Below the pieces are notes generated by a model. The model was given only the letters and a program-made list of their open reading frames with translations. It was not told the origin of the DNA and made no database searches. This document shows, piece by piece, positions 36,548-44,557 of a stretch of DNA of 64,000 nt. Within the stretch, counting starts at the first letter, position 1; every line of letters begins with the position of its first letter. Origin of the DNA: an uncultured Bacilli bacterium. GTDB lineage: Bacteria; Bacillota_I; Bacilli_A; RF39; UBA660. A program made the position numbers and the translations under genes. The stretch is from the NCBI GenBank assembly GCA_934162445.1, contig CAKPIT010000001.1, positions 186,001 through 250,000 of the forward strand, in the 5' to 3' direction.

Positions 36548-37723
36548 CTACTTTAATTTAAATGGTTTATCTAAACTACCATCACCAGATTTAATCATTA
36601 CATTATTATTTAACACAATAACAGGTCTTACCTTCTTTGAACTTGAAGCATTAAAAGATGATATATATCCAGAACTTTGAACTGCATAAGCTTGATAATT
36701 ATTATCACTATTACCCGTTACTAACCACCAATCACCACTTGTAACTTTTAAATAATTATAATTTTGACAAGTCTTATCCGTTGCTACTTTACAATTACTA
36801 TCCAAAGATGCTCTCATATAATCACTAACTGTCAATAATCCAATTATTTGATTTTCTAAAACATCACTACATTCAGTACTATTATCTAAAGAGGTATCTT
36901 TATTACTTCTTTTTCCAATACAAAGATTAAATTTACTAAGTTTACTCTTATCATTACTACTTAAAAGTGTAAAATCTTTATTTCCCTTATATATAGTTGT
37001 ATTTAAAGTCGTATACATTCTACTAATCCGATAATCATTAAAACCACTATTAAATAACTTCGTAGCATTATATCTATCATCATAATAATAACCATAAGAG
37101 GAAACAACATCACTTAATATTAACATAATCTTATTATCACTCGTTACTTTAACAACTCTAAATAAATTATTGTCAAGTTTAACAAAGTTATTAATATTTT
37201 CCCCACGATAAACCTTTTCACCAGAAATATCATAAAGTCCACTACCACTAGTAACCGTTTTTTGTTCAAGAATTGCCTTATAAAGTTCCTTAGTAACATA
37301 CTTCTTACCACAATCAAGATATGGCGTGTACACAAGTTTTTTATTAACACGGCTAACTTCAACTCTTCCAGTACAACTTTCATTCTTTCTAAGTTTCGTA
37401 AGACTCTTCATATATTCATCACTAACTAAAGTATCAACTTTAACTGATACAACTTCTCCTTCTTTAGGTAAAAGTCCAGATTGAACACCATAATACTTAA
37501 TAGCTGAATTTTTCATAATTTGTTCAACTTCTTCATAAGACTTACTTTTAGATCCTAAAACAATCGAAATAACAAAAATAATAATTAATAAAAGAATTAA
37601 TCCTCCACCTATAACAAGCATCATTTTCATTAATTTCTTTCGCATATCATCATTATTTTTTGAAGGAAGAGGATTAACTTCTTTTTTTTCAACAATCTCT
37701 TTTCCCTTATTTTCTTGATTCAT
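36548..37723 (-). CDS. Membrane-anchored protein with a DUF6273-like C-terminal domain
   Basis: 391 residues. A cytoplasmic N-terminus of about 28 residues precedes one helix (about 30-50). A large external domain follows. Its C-terminal third (WWLVTGNSDNN, KVRPVIVLNN, GDGSLDKPF) matches the pattern of DUF6273-type domains found in envelope proteins of uncultured Firmicutes. Several cysteines are present (LCIGKRS, CKVATDKTC). Function unknown. Confidence 0.55.
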   Translation of the reverse strand: MNQENKGKEIVEKKEVNPLPSKNNDDMRKKLMKMMLVIGGGLILLLIIIFVISIVLGSKSKSYEEVEQIMKNSAIKYYGVQSGLLPKEGEVVSVKVDTLVSDEYMKSLTKLRKNESCTGRVEVSRVNKKLVYTPYLDCGKKYVTKELYKAILEQKTVTSGSGLYDISGEKVYRGENINNFVKLDNNLFRVVKVTSDNKIMLILSDVVSSYGYYYDDRYNATKLFNSGFNDYRISRMYTTLNTTIYKGNKDFTLLSSNDKSKLSKFNLCIGKRSNKDTSLDNSTECSDVLENQIIGLLTVSDYMRASLDSNCKVATDKTCQNYNYLKVTSGDWWLVTGNSDNNYQAYAVQSSGYISSFNASSSKKVRPVIVLNNNVMIKSGDGSLDKPFKLK

Positions 37724-37775
37724 AAAAATGCACCGCCTTCTAATAACTAAATTGTAGCATTAATTAAAAAATATT

Positions 37776-39059
37776 TCAATTACTAGTTACCTCTTCTTCA
37801 TAATTATTAGGCAAAATAATAGTTGTAATAGTTCCAACTCCTAACTTTGATTCATATAAAATCTCTCCATCATGCTGTTCAATTATCTCTTTAGATAAAC
37901 TAACTCCAAGCCCACTTCCCTTTCTTTTGGTTGTAAAAAACATCTTAGACATATTCATAAGCGTATCATTATCCATACCAATACCATTATCTTTAATAAT
38001 AATCTTAATAACATCATCTAAAACCACCGTATCAACATCAATTGTCATAATCTTTTTATTAACGTCCTTCGCTTCCACAGCATTCTTTAAAATATTTATT
38101 AAAACCTGTTTCAGTCTATTATAATCAGCCTCAATATAAATATCATTATCCAAAGTATTAAACCTTACTTTAATATGATTCTTCTTAAATAAATCTACTA
38201 ATGATAATTGTAACTCTTCAATTAATAGTGAAAGATCCATCTCCTCTTTAGTAATCTTAATCTTCGTATAATCTAAAAAATCATCAAGTAGTACAAGTGT
38301 TCTTGCAATTTCACTCTTAATAATTGGAATATACTTTCTTACTTTCTTCTTATCATTAATATCAAGCATATCTAAATATCCTTTACATACAGCAATTGGA
38401 TTCTTAATCTCATGTGTAACTTTAAATAAAGATCTTCTAAGTTCTTTTTCCCTTTCAATCTTATTCAAATCACTTCTAAGTTCGACAATTTTCTCTCCCT
38501 TTGTAAAAAAATAAACCACTAAATTAGTCACAATTGTTAAAACTATTATAATAATGAAAAGATAAAATAAATTAGTAGTAAATTCTTCCTCTGGTTTAAT
38601 ATATAGAAAAACTGAAAAAGATAACATAAAACTTTTAATAATTATAAAAGCAGTTACAATATTAATTGGTTTTAAATTCTTTCTATTCCTCAAATTTCTA
38701 TAAAATACCAAATAAAAAACTAAATAAATTAAATATTCTATTATTAAAAGCCAAAAATTAAAACCTAAAACCATATTTTGGTAAATTATCAAAATAATAG
38801 ACACAATAATAGCTAACATTGTTCTTTTCTTATAAAAACTTAAAATCAAAGGAATATCAAACAAAATAATGGGATATCCCAAAAATACAAAAGAATCAAA
38901 TTTTAAAATAAAATAAATGGAACTAAGAATAGCTATTGAAAAACTTAAATCTTTCTCCTCACTAGAAATATTTTTCTCATAAATAGTATAAAGCAAATAA
39001 ATAGCTAACGGACACAACAAAAAAAACATACTTCTTACAATCATTTCAATAAACGACAT
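37776..39059 (-). CDS. Orphan membrane sensor histidine kinase (KinB-like)
   Basis: About 427 residues. Six predicted membrane helices lie in residues 5-185 with almost no external loop, like Bacillus KinB and unlike PAS-type kinases. The HisKA motif VTHEIKNPIAVCKG has the phospho-histidine at about residue 216. The ATPase domain includes NAVEA, DNGIGMD and GSGLGVSLSKEI. No response regulator is adjacent, which fits a phosphorelay feeding Spo0A. The ATG at 39059 follows AAGGAG. Two tandem Spo0A-type boxes lie about 40 bases upstream. Confidence 0.85.
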   Translation of the reverse strand: MSFIEMIVRSMFFLLCPLAIYLLYTIYEKNISSEEKDLSFSIAILSSIYFILKFDSFVFLGYPIILFDIPLILSFYKKRTMLAIIVSIILIIYQNMVLGFNFWLLIIEYLIYLVFYLVFYRNLRNRKNLKPINIVTAFIIIKSFMLSFSVFLYIKPEEEFTTNLFYLFIIIIVLTIVTNLVVYFFTKGEKIVELRSDLNKIEREKELRRSLFKVTHEIKNPIAVCKGYLDMLDINDKKKVRKYIPIIKSEIARTLVLLDDFLDYTKIKITKEEMDLSLLIEELQLSLVDLFKKNHIKVRFNTLDNDIYIEADYNRLKQVLINILKNAVEAKDVNKKIMTIDVDTVVLDDVIKIIIKDNGIGMDNDTLMNMSKMFFTTKRKGSGLGVSLSKEIIEQHDGEILYESKLGVGTITTIILPNNYEEEVTSN

Positions 39060-39081
39060 ATTTCTCCTTCTTTCTAATCTA

Positions 39082-39115
39082 ATTATATGCAACTCATTTG
39101 TCGAAGTTTGTCGAA
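39082..39115 (-). promoter_or_regulatory. Promoter of the histidine-kinase gene with two tandem Spo0A-type boxes
   Basis: On the minus strand a TATAAT box lies at 39087-39082. On the plus strand two perfect TTTGTCGAA boxes lie at 39097-39105 and 39107-39115, ten bases apart centre to centre, the spacing Spo0A dimers prefer. They cover the spacer and the -35 position, so the sign of regulation is not predictable. Confidence 0.6.
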
Positions 39116-39143
39116 AAAAGGCAAGAAAAAAAATAGTTTATAA

Positions 39144-39449
39144 CTATTTCAATTCATCAATATATTTTTTTAATTGTTTAGACTCAGGTCCTAATATTAT
39201 TTTTAATTGATTATCAATTTCAACAATTCCCTTTGCTCCTAATTTCTGAATTGCTTCCTTATCAACTTTTTTTATATCTTTTAAAGTGACAATAAATCTT
39301 GATAATTTAACTTCTGTTTGAATAATATTATCTTTTCCCCCTAAATATAATACTAATTTATTTAAATCTAAAGAAGCATCCTTTTTATTAGCCTTTAATA
39401 CTGCTAGTAAAACAATTAAAAGAACTGCTAATATTATTAAATATTCCAT
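39144..39449 (-). CDS. Membrane-anchored EIIB-like domain lacking the phosphorylated cysteine
   Basis: 101 residues. An N-terminal helix (about 2-20) precedes a complete glucose-type PTS EIIB fold (LYLGGKDNIIQTEVKLSRFIVTLKDIKKVD ... LGAKGIVEIDNQLKIILGP). The active-site cysteine expected in the CATRL motif is replaced; the segment reads TEVKLSRF. It cannot take phosphate from EIIA by the usual route, so a structural or sensory role is likely. No PTS gene is nearby. It lies just upstream of the histidine kinase on the same strand. Confidence 0.75.
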   Translation of the reverse strand: MEYLIILAVLLIVLLAVLKANKKDASLDLNKLVLYLGGKDNIIQTEVKLSRFIVTLKDIKKVDKEAIQKLGAKGIVEIDNQLKIILGPESKQLKKYIDELK

Positions 39450-39544
39450 TTTCTATTTTCATCTCCTACTATAATTATACTTTATTAAAATAAATTTGAA
39501 AAGAGGAAATTATGAAAATATCTGACATAAACTAGTAATAAAGT

Positions 39545-39590
39545 TATAGGTTATTTCCTACACAAAAAGGCAAATAGTGAATAACCTATA
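39545..39590. promoter_or_regulatory. Perfect 11-bp inverted repeat upstream of the coat genes
   Basis: TATAGGTTATT (39545-39555) and AATAACCTATA (39580-39590) form a perfect inverted repeat with a 24-base interval, 33 bases before the first coat gene. No T run follows, so it is not a terminator. It could be an operator or an mRNA leader hairpin. Confidence 0.4.
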
Positions 39591-39622
39591 TTAGATAATA
39601 GATAAGAGGTGGTGTTTTTTAT

Positions 39623-40024
39623 ATGAACAATAAAGAAACATGTTGTTTAGGAAAATTACTCAAAGTAATCGATATCTTACAAAAAAATGCTAGTAATAAT
39701 GATTGCTTTGATTCATCATGTACAAGACCATATTTAGGAGTAACTCCTAATATTGTTTGCTTCAATACAAGGCCTGTTACTTTTTATACATGTAATGGAA
39801 CTTCTTTTAGTGCTAATTATACAATTGATGGCGTTACTAACCAGTCAAATGTATTTAGGATTGAAGATGTAAACAATTGTTGTGTTAAATGTCGTATTCT
39901 AAGACCTAATGATACCGGTGAAGAAGACAGGCTATATCTTAAAACAAATGAATACGTAACCATTAATTTAAATTGCATCTGTGCGGTTAGTTGCTTAAAT
40001 GATATTATCATTGATAATTTATAA
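39623..40024 (+). CDS. CotY/CotZ-family spore coat protein
   Basis: 133 residues, cysteine-rich. The core CTRPYLG, FNTRPVTFYTC, VFRIEDV and CCVKCRILRP matches the CotY/CotZ family, which assembles the spore crust in Bacillus through disulfide-linked two-dimensional lattices. It is the first of a paralogous pair. The ribosome site AGAGGTGG precedes the ATG. No sigma-K promoter could be assigned with confidence. Confidence 0.85.
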   Translation: MNNKETCCLGKLLKVIDILQKNASNNDCFDSSCTRPYLGVTPNIVCFNTRPVTFYTCNGTSFSANYTIDGVTNQSNVFRIEDVNNCCVKCRILRPNDTGEEDRLYLKTNEYVTINLNCICAVSCLNDIIIDNL

Positions 40025-40038
40025 AAAGGAGGATTACT

Positions 40039-40437
40039 ATGTGTGAAAGTCAAAACTGCTTAAAAGATTTATTAGAAACCATTATCTGTTTACAAAATAC
40101 TAAAGATACAGATTGTGAAGTAACAGGTTGTGATAAACCATATCTAGGTCCCACTCAAAGTCTAATTTGCTATAACACAAGACCTATTAATTTTTATAAT
40201 TGCTGTACCGGAAGTCTTTGGAGTTTCCCGTATCAAACAACTGAAGGAGAAGGAACATCTACTGTTTTTAGACTAGAAAACCTTGAAAATGATTGCTGTA
40301 CTTGTAGAATACTTGCCCCAAATACTGATAGTGCAAGTACTGAACCATACATTCTAACTAATACATACTTCACTATTAAACTAGATTGTATTGCAGCTAT
40401 TAAATGTCAACAAGATATATATTTAAGCGGTATTTAA
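40039..40437 (+). CDS. CotY/CotZ-family spore coat protein (second copy)
   Basis: 132 residues, paralogue of the gene 14 bases upstream. It shares DKPYLGPTQSLICYNTRPINFYNC, VFRLENL and CCTCRILAP. The two differ over most positions, so the duplication is old. A strong AGGAGG site precedes the ATG, and the pair is probably one transcript ending at the hairpin at 40.44 kb. Confidence 0.87.
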   Translation: MCESQNCLKDLLETIICLQNTKDTDCEVTGCDKPYLGPTQSLICYNTRPINFYNCCTGSLWSFPYQTTEGEGTSTVFRLENLENDCCTCRILAPNTDSASTEPYILTNTYFTIKLDCIAAIKCQQDIYLSGI

Positions 40438-40441
40438 AAAA

Positions 40442-40467
40442 AGTCCATCCTAAACTGATGGGCTTTT
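40442..40467. terminator. Bidirectional intrinsic terminator between convergent genes
   Basis: AGTCCATC and GATGGGCT form an eight-base stem (one G-T pair) with a seven-base loop, with A residues before and T residues after. It also encodes the last residues of the minus-strand gene. Confidence 0.75.
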
Positions 40468-40770
40468 AATTTCTAATGATTCAATTAATGCGATTGGTAT
40501 TACTTCATTATCAAGTGTAATTATTGAATCATTTTTTCGCAATGCTAAATAAGTATCAATAACCTTTCCTGAAAGTTTAATTCTAACCGGAATATTAAAA
40601 GCATAACCACTGGTGTTAAATATTTTATCAAGCTTTTTTCTAATTGATAAATCAGTATCAACCTCTTTATGTCTATCACTTTTAGCCAATTTTATATTAC
40701 TTATTATTTGATTATTAGTTTTAAAATTATTATTACTTACTTTAAATATAGGTGGTAAATTATTTTTCAT
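40450..40770 (-). CDS. Small protein of unknown function, next to the coat genes
   Basis: About 106 residues. A polar, disordered N-terminus (NNLPPIFKVSNNNFKTNN) precedes a C-terminal domain (IPVRIKLSGKVIDTYLALRKNDSIITLDNEVIPIALIESLEI) that looks like a small beta barrel. Position convergent to the cotZ-like pair suggests a spore-related role, but no family was recognised. The second of two adjacent ATG codons has the better spacing from AGGAGG. Confidence 0.5.
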   Translation of the reverse strand: MKNNLPPIFKVSNNNFKTNNQIISNIKLAKSDRHKEVDTDLSIRKKLDKIFNTSGYAFNIPVRIKLSGKVIDTYLALRKNDSIITLDNEVIPIALIESLEIKSPSV

Positions 40771-40853
40771 CATAGCCTCCTATAACATTTTATGTATTTA
40801 ATTAATATTTTTTCCTTTTTTTTGATATAATATTAATGTTTGAGGTGCATAAT

Positions 40854-41981
40854 ATGAAAAGAAAACAAAAACTAGATTTAACCATTATTATTCCCGTCAT
40901 TTTATTTGCCATAATTAGTATTACTACTATTTATAGCGCTATGACCTATCTATCTAAAGATGTTGGTAACTTAGCCCTAAAACAAGGATTATGGTATTTA
41001 ATTGGTATTATCTTAATTATTATTCTTTTAAAATTAAAAAATGATTATTTATATCATAATGCATGGTGCTTTTATATTATCTGTAATATTTTATTACTAT
41101 CATTACTCCTATTTGCTCCAAGCATCAACAATAGTAAATGTTGGTTTGTAATCCCCTACATTGGTAGTTTTCAACCCAGTGAATTTACCAAAATAAGTTT
41201 AATGCTTGTCTTAAGTGTCATGATTTCTAACTTTCGTGAAACAAAAAATAACCCTTCTATCAAAGAAGAATTAATCTTTATTTTAAAAACTTTAGTCGTA
41301 GTCTTAATCCCTAGTATTTTAACCTTTCTAGAACCAGACACCGGTTCTGTTATGATCTATTTTATTATTTATTTAATAATGATGTTCATCTCAGGAATCA
41401 GAATCAGATGGTTTCTTATTTTAGGCCTTATTGCCACCTTAAGTCTTGGCTCTGTTATCAGTTGTTATTTCCTTGATGAAAACTTATTTGTTAAAATATT
41501 TGGTACTGACTTATATTACCGATTTGACCGTATCTTATCATGGCAAAAAGGTTCTGGCTTACAATTAGAAAATGCTCTTGCCGCCATTGGTTCTGCCGGT
41601 GTCTTTGGCCATGGATTCAACAAAACCCCTATTTACTTTCCAGAATCAGGAACTGACTTTATTTTTGCAGTCTTCGCTTCCAACTTTGGTCTTTTTGGAG
41701 CCATTATCCTAATTAGTATTATTATATTTTTTGACGTAAGACTAATCACAATTGCTACTAAAAAAATTGATAATAAAGATAAATTTGTCCTAGCAGGCAT
41801 CACCGGAATGCTCCTTTTTCAACAAATTCAAAACATTGGTATGACCTTAGGCCTTCTTCCTATTACTGGAATTACCCTTCCCTTCATCAGTTATGGAGGA
41901 AGTAGTCTCTTATCATACATGATCTTAATTGGAATTATTTTAAATATTGGTAATGAAAAAGAAAAAAATTATCATTTATAA
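40854..41981 (+). CDS. rodA: SEDS-family peptidoglycan glycosyltransferase, RodA type
   Basis: About 375 residues and ten membrane helices. SEDS proteins polymerise lipid II. The conserved IGSFQPSEFTKI, EPDTGS and PITGITLPFISYGGSSLLSYM motifs are present, including the essential Asp in the EPDTG loop. Without a nearby penicillin-binding protein the RodA/FtsW choice rests on overall similarity, and RodA is favoured. The ATG at 40854 follows GAGGTG, and a TATAAT box lies about 25 bases upstream. Confidence 0.87.
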   Translation: MKRKQKLDLTIIIPVILFAIISITTIYSAMTYLSKDVGNLALKQGLWYLIGIILIIILLKLKNDYLYHNAWCFYIICNILLLSLLLFAPSINNSKCWFVIPYIGSFQPSEFTKISLMLVLSVMISNFRETKNNPSIKEELIFILKTLVVVLIPSILTFLEPDTGSVMIYFIIYLIMMFISGIRIRWFLILGLIATLSLGSVISCYFLDENLFVKIFGTDLYYRFDRILSWQKGSGLQLENALAAIGSAGVFGHGFNKTPIYFPESGTDFIFAVFASNFGLFGAIILISIIIFFDVRLITIATKKIDNKDKFVLAGITGMLLFQQIQNIGMTLGLLPITGITLPFISYGGSSLLSYMILIGIILNIGNEKEKNYHL

Positions 41982-42010
41982 AAGGTATTAGTGAATTTCT
42001 AATACCTTTT
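41980..42010. terminator. Bidirectional intrinsic terminator between rodA and the glycosyltransferase gene
   Basis: AAAAGGTATTAG and CTAATACCTTTT form a perfect twelve-base stem with a seven-base loop. The stop codon of the minus-strand gene lies inside it. Confidence 0.85.
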
Positions 42011-42995
42011 CATATGCTTTTCTTAATTTTTTTCCTACAACCTTAATATCAAAGTTTTTAGCAATCTCCCGTGCCCCTTTAGAAACACTTTTTAAATCAC
42101 CATTCATAAACTTTCTTATTTTATTTTCAAACTCATCAACGTCAATCGCTTTATAAACATTAACCCCATCCGTTAAAAAACTAAAGATAGGAATATCTCT
42201 TATAATTGTATTCGCTTCCATGGCACAAGCTTCAATAATCGGAATACCTTCCGTTTCTTCATAAGTTGGAAATAAATACAAATCACAGCCTCCTAAAGCT
42301 TCCCTTATTACTTCACTAGGAACATAACCGGCAAATGTCAAATTATCAAGTTTCGTTTTAAGAGCATTTTTAACATCGCTGGTTGCCGCACTAATAGGAC
42401 TATGTCCAAACCAAATAAATTTGTACTCAGGACACCTTCTAGCCAGTTCCACAAAATCAACAATTCCCTTCCGTCTACTATAAATACCAATTCCGACAAT
42501 AACCTTGTCATTCTTATTATAATTATATCGTTCTAAAAACTGTTTACGGAACTTTTTATTAGGTTTAAAAAAATCAAGTTCCAACCCATTAGATATAGCA
42601 AATATTTCTTTATCTTCAAGACCTTTATAGTGTTTTAAAATATTTTTAGAATACTCAGTAGGAGTAATAATTATATCCCCAAGTTTATAACACTTAACAA
42701 TCCACCACTTAAATAACTTACTAGTAAGATGACCAAAAATAAAACCATCTTTATAATCTTCTTCCGTTGAATGCGCATGATAGACAATTTTAATTCCCTT
42801 TCTCTTCATTTTCTTAACTAAAAAATATGATTTTAAAAAATAAGTATTAACATGCATAATATCATAATCATCATGAATATCTGTTGTATAAGGAATATTT
42901 TCTAATTCAAGTGCTCGCATTTGATGTTTAATAGCCTTACCTAATCCACTAACACCAATTACCTTTAACCCTTCTGAATATAATAAAACTTTCAT
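41988..42995 (-). CDS. GT4-family glycosyltransferase, probably glycolipid (diglycosyl-diacylglycerol) synthase
   Basis: 335 residues with a GT-B fold. The N-terminus LYSEGLKVIGVSGLGKAIKHQMRAL, the HVNTYFLKSYF and VYHAHSTEEDYKDGF segments and the C-terminal EETEGIPIIEACAME nucleotide-sugar motif fit GT4 enzymes. They resemble the second-step glucosyl/galactosyl-glucosyl-diacylglycerol synthases of Streptococcus and Acholeplasma. Such enzymes build membrane glycolipids that anchor lipoteichoic acid. The sugar specificity cannot be told from sequence. Confidence 0.75.
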   Translation of the reverse strand: MKVLLYSEGLKVIGVSGLGKAIKHQMRALELENIPYTTDIHDDYDIMHVNTYFLKSYFLVKKMKRKGIKIVYHAHSTEEDYKDGFIFGHLTSKLFKWWIVKCYKLGDIIITPTEYSKNILKHYKGLEDKEIFAISNGLELDFFKPNKKFRKQFLERYNYNKNDKVIVGIGIYSRRKGIVDFVELARRCPEYKFIWFGHSPISAATSDVKNALKTKLDNLTFAGYVPSEVIREALGGCDLYLFPTYEETEGIPIIEACAMEANTIIRDIPIFSFLTDGVNVYKAIDVDEFENKIRKFMNGDLKSVSKGAREIAKNFDIKVVGKKLRKAYEKVLEIH

Positions 42996-43045
42996 AACAC
43001 TTCCTCCTCCTTAAATTTAGCACATATTTTTTAGAAAATAAAGGG

Positions 43046-43075
43046 TTGACAACAATTTTATATCTATGCTATAAT
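43046..43075 (+). promoter_or_regulatory. Consensus sigma-A promoter of tRNA-Ala
   Basis: Perfect TTGACA (43046-43051) and TATAAT (43070-43075) with an 18-base spacer, 19 bases before the tRNA. Confidence 0.88.
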
Positions 43076-43094
43076 CAATTTGTTGAAAAAAAGC

Positions 43095-43170
43095 GGGGAA
43101 TTAGCTCAGCTGGGAGAGCGTCTGCTTTGCACGCAGAAGGTCAGGGGTTCGATCCCCCTATTCTCCACCA
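43095..43170 (+). tRNA. tRNA-Ala(TGC)
   Basis: 76 bases with encoded CCA. Acceptor GGGGAAT pairs with ATTCTCC. The anticodon loop TTTGCAC gives TGC. It is a single-gene transcript with a consensus promoter and a strong terminator. Confidence 0.97.
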
Positions 43171-43182
43171 TAAAGAAATTAT

Positions 43183-43208
43183 CTCAAGTCTTAGACTTGA
43201 GTTTTTTT
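43183..43208 (+). terminator. Intrinsic terminator after tRNA-Ala
   Basis: CTCAAGTC-TTA-GACTTGAG, a perfect eight-base stem, is followed by seven T. Confidence 0.92.
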
Positions 43209-43260
43209 ATCATCTTCAATACATCGAATTCAAAATATTGCATATAATATTATTGCAAAT

Positions 43261-43344
43261 ATGAATACCATATCAAGCACAATTAACATGACTATCAGAA
43301 TAGACAAAAACTTAAAAAAGAAAGTTGATATTTTATTTAAATAA
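43261..43344 (+). pseudogene. Truncated RelB/DinJ-type antitoxin relic
   Basis: A 27-codon frame encodes NTISSTINMTIRIDKNLKKK and ends in VDILFK. It keeps the ribbon-helix-helix start of RelB/DinJ antitoxins (a Thr-Ile-Arg-Ile-Asp strand, then a Lys-rich helix) and stops where the second helix should be. Full antitoxins are about 85-100 residues. No toxin gene or fragment follows; a terminator lies directly at the stop. It is most likely a decayed toxin-antitoxin locus next to tRNA-Ala, although a very short DNA-binding peptide cannot be ruled out. Confidence 0.5.
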
Positions 43345-43363
43345 GAGGAAAGCCTCTTTTTTT
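43344..43363 (+). terminator. Intrinsic terminator after the antitoxin relic
   Basis: AGAGG-AAAG-CCTCT is followed by T residues. Confidence 0.75.
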
Positions 43364-43370
43364 ATTGCAA

Positions 43371-43400
43371 AAAAAGAAGTAGAACCAAATTCTACTTTTT
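43371..43400. terminator. Bidirectional intrinsic terminator
   Basis: AAGTAGAA-CCAAA-TTCTACTT, an eight-base stem, has A residues before and T residues after. On the minus strand it ends the PH-domain gene. Confidence 0.75.
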
Positions 43401-43403
43401 AAT

Positions 43404-43868
43404 TTAACAACTTTCCTTAATATCAGAACAGTTAATAGAAAGTTTCTCACGCATAGCCATCATTCTACTACCAACTTCTCTTTCAATTTCTACTAAAGCT
43501 TTCTTTTGAATATTTGATAATACTAAAAACTCTTTAACTGTATCAATTTCTAATTTACCCCAAATTATTCCACTTTTAACTTTAATATCATTAAATAACT
43601 CTGGCGTAATACTATCAAAGAAATAACCAATTACTACTCTATCTCTTCCCACAATTAATCGCTTATTAGTAATCGCAATAACACCTGAGCTGGTAATATC
43701 TAAAGGATTATTATTCTTTTGGGCAAAAAAAGCATACTCAATAGTCTCACCATCATATAAATGCTCTAATACAATCTTTTTATGACGTCTAAGACGCCAT
43801 CCAATTGTTAATGGATATTTACTCTTAAAAGCTTTAATTTGTTGATCTAAAATTTCCTTATTATTCAT
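43404..43868 (-). CDS. PH-domain (YokE-like) protein
   Basis: 154 residues. A short helical N-terminus precedes a bacterial PH-like beta barrel (GVIAITNKRLIVGRDRVVIGYFFDSITPELFNDIKVKSGIIWGKLEID) and a C-terminal helix. The TNKRLI step is typical of bPH/YokE domains. Function is unknown; these proteins may bind membranes or other proteins. It lies eight bases after the thioredoxin-like gene on the same strand and probably shares its transcript. Confidence 0.65.
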   Translation of the reverse strand: MNNKEILDQQIKAFKSKYPLTIGWRLRRHKKIVLEHLYDGETIEYAFFAQKNNNPLDITSSGVIAITNKRLIVGRDRVVIGYFFDSITPELFNDIKVKSGIIWGKLEIDTVKEFLVLSNIQKKALVEIEREVGSRMMAMREKLSINCSDIKESC

Positions 43869-43876
43869 ATTTTCAC

Positions 43877-44404
43877 CTATTCACTAATAAAACCATTAGT
43901 CTTAAAGAATTCAACCATCTTATCTTTAGTAGTTAATCCTTCAAGTTTATCAACAATCTTATCTCCTTTAACGATTAATAAAACAGGGGTTCCAAAACCT
44001 TCACTAAAATAATCATCAGACTTAATTAACTTAGAATTACCCTCATCGTCAAGTTCATCGGTATTTAAATAATTAACTGTAATTTTATAATCATAAACCA
44101 CATTTCTTAATATTGGTTCCTCTTCTTGACAATAATGACAAGTAGGACGTGCTATATAAATAATACTAGCATCATCAGCCTTCTTTAAACTTAAATATTT
44201 ATCAATGTCAATATCATTTAAATCACCTTGTTCACTATCAGGTATTGAACTGCTAGAATCATCATTAGTAGTCGTCGTTGTATCACTTTGATTATTATTA
44301 CTTCCTTTAAGTTCAGATATAAAATAACTAGCACCAAATACTAATATTAAAACTAAAGCGATAATGACACCATTCTTAATTGTTTCACTATTTTTCTTTT
44401 TCAT
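43877..44404 (-). CDS. Membrane-anchored thioredoxin-fold protein
   Basis: About 175 residues. An N-terminal helix (about 11-30) precedes a Ser/Thr/Asp-rich linker and a thioredoxin fold with active site RPTCHYCQEEEP and the cis-proline strand GTPVLLIV. It probably handles disulfides in exported proteins, several of which in this window are cysteine-rich. The ATG at 44404 follows GGGAGGG; an ATG 15 bases upstream lies before that site. Confidence 0.85.
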   Translation of the reverse strand: MKKKNSETIKNGVIIALVLILVFGASYFISELKGSNNNQSDTTTTTNDDSSSSIPDSEQGDLNDIDIDKYLSLKKADDASIIYIARPTCHYCQEEEPILRNVVYDYKITVNYLNTDELDDEGNSKLIKSDDYFSEGFGTPVLLIVKGDKIVDKLEGLTTKDKMVEFFKTNGFISE

Positions 44405-44557
44405 ATAAATCCCTCCCATTAATTATAAGGAAACTTAAATATATTTAATACAAAAGTTTCAATCTACCTAAATATACCACATTATCCTTTTTTTGTCGAT
44501 ATTTACCATAATAAAATTATAAACTAACACATAAAGTATAAGGAAAGAAGGGATTAT

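Noticed and set aside
31859..39449. The sporulation-rich block as a mobile island
   Set aside because: No integrase, transposase, tRNA-end repeat or composition change was seen; spoVA order is as in chromosomal Bacilli.
44492..44500. TTTGTCGAT, a near-match to a Spo0A box, in the gap upstream of the dehydratase-activase operon
   Set aside because: One mismatch, no second box and no well-spaced promoter around it. Single near-matches are expected by chance in AT-rich DNA.
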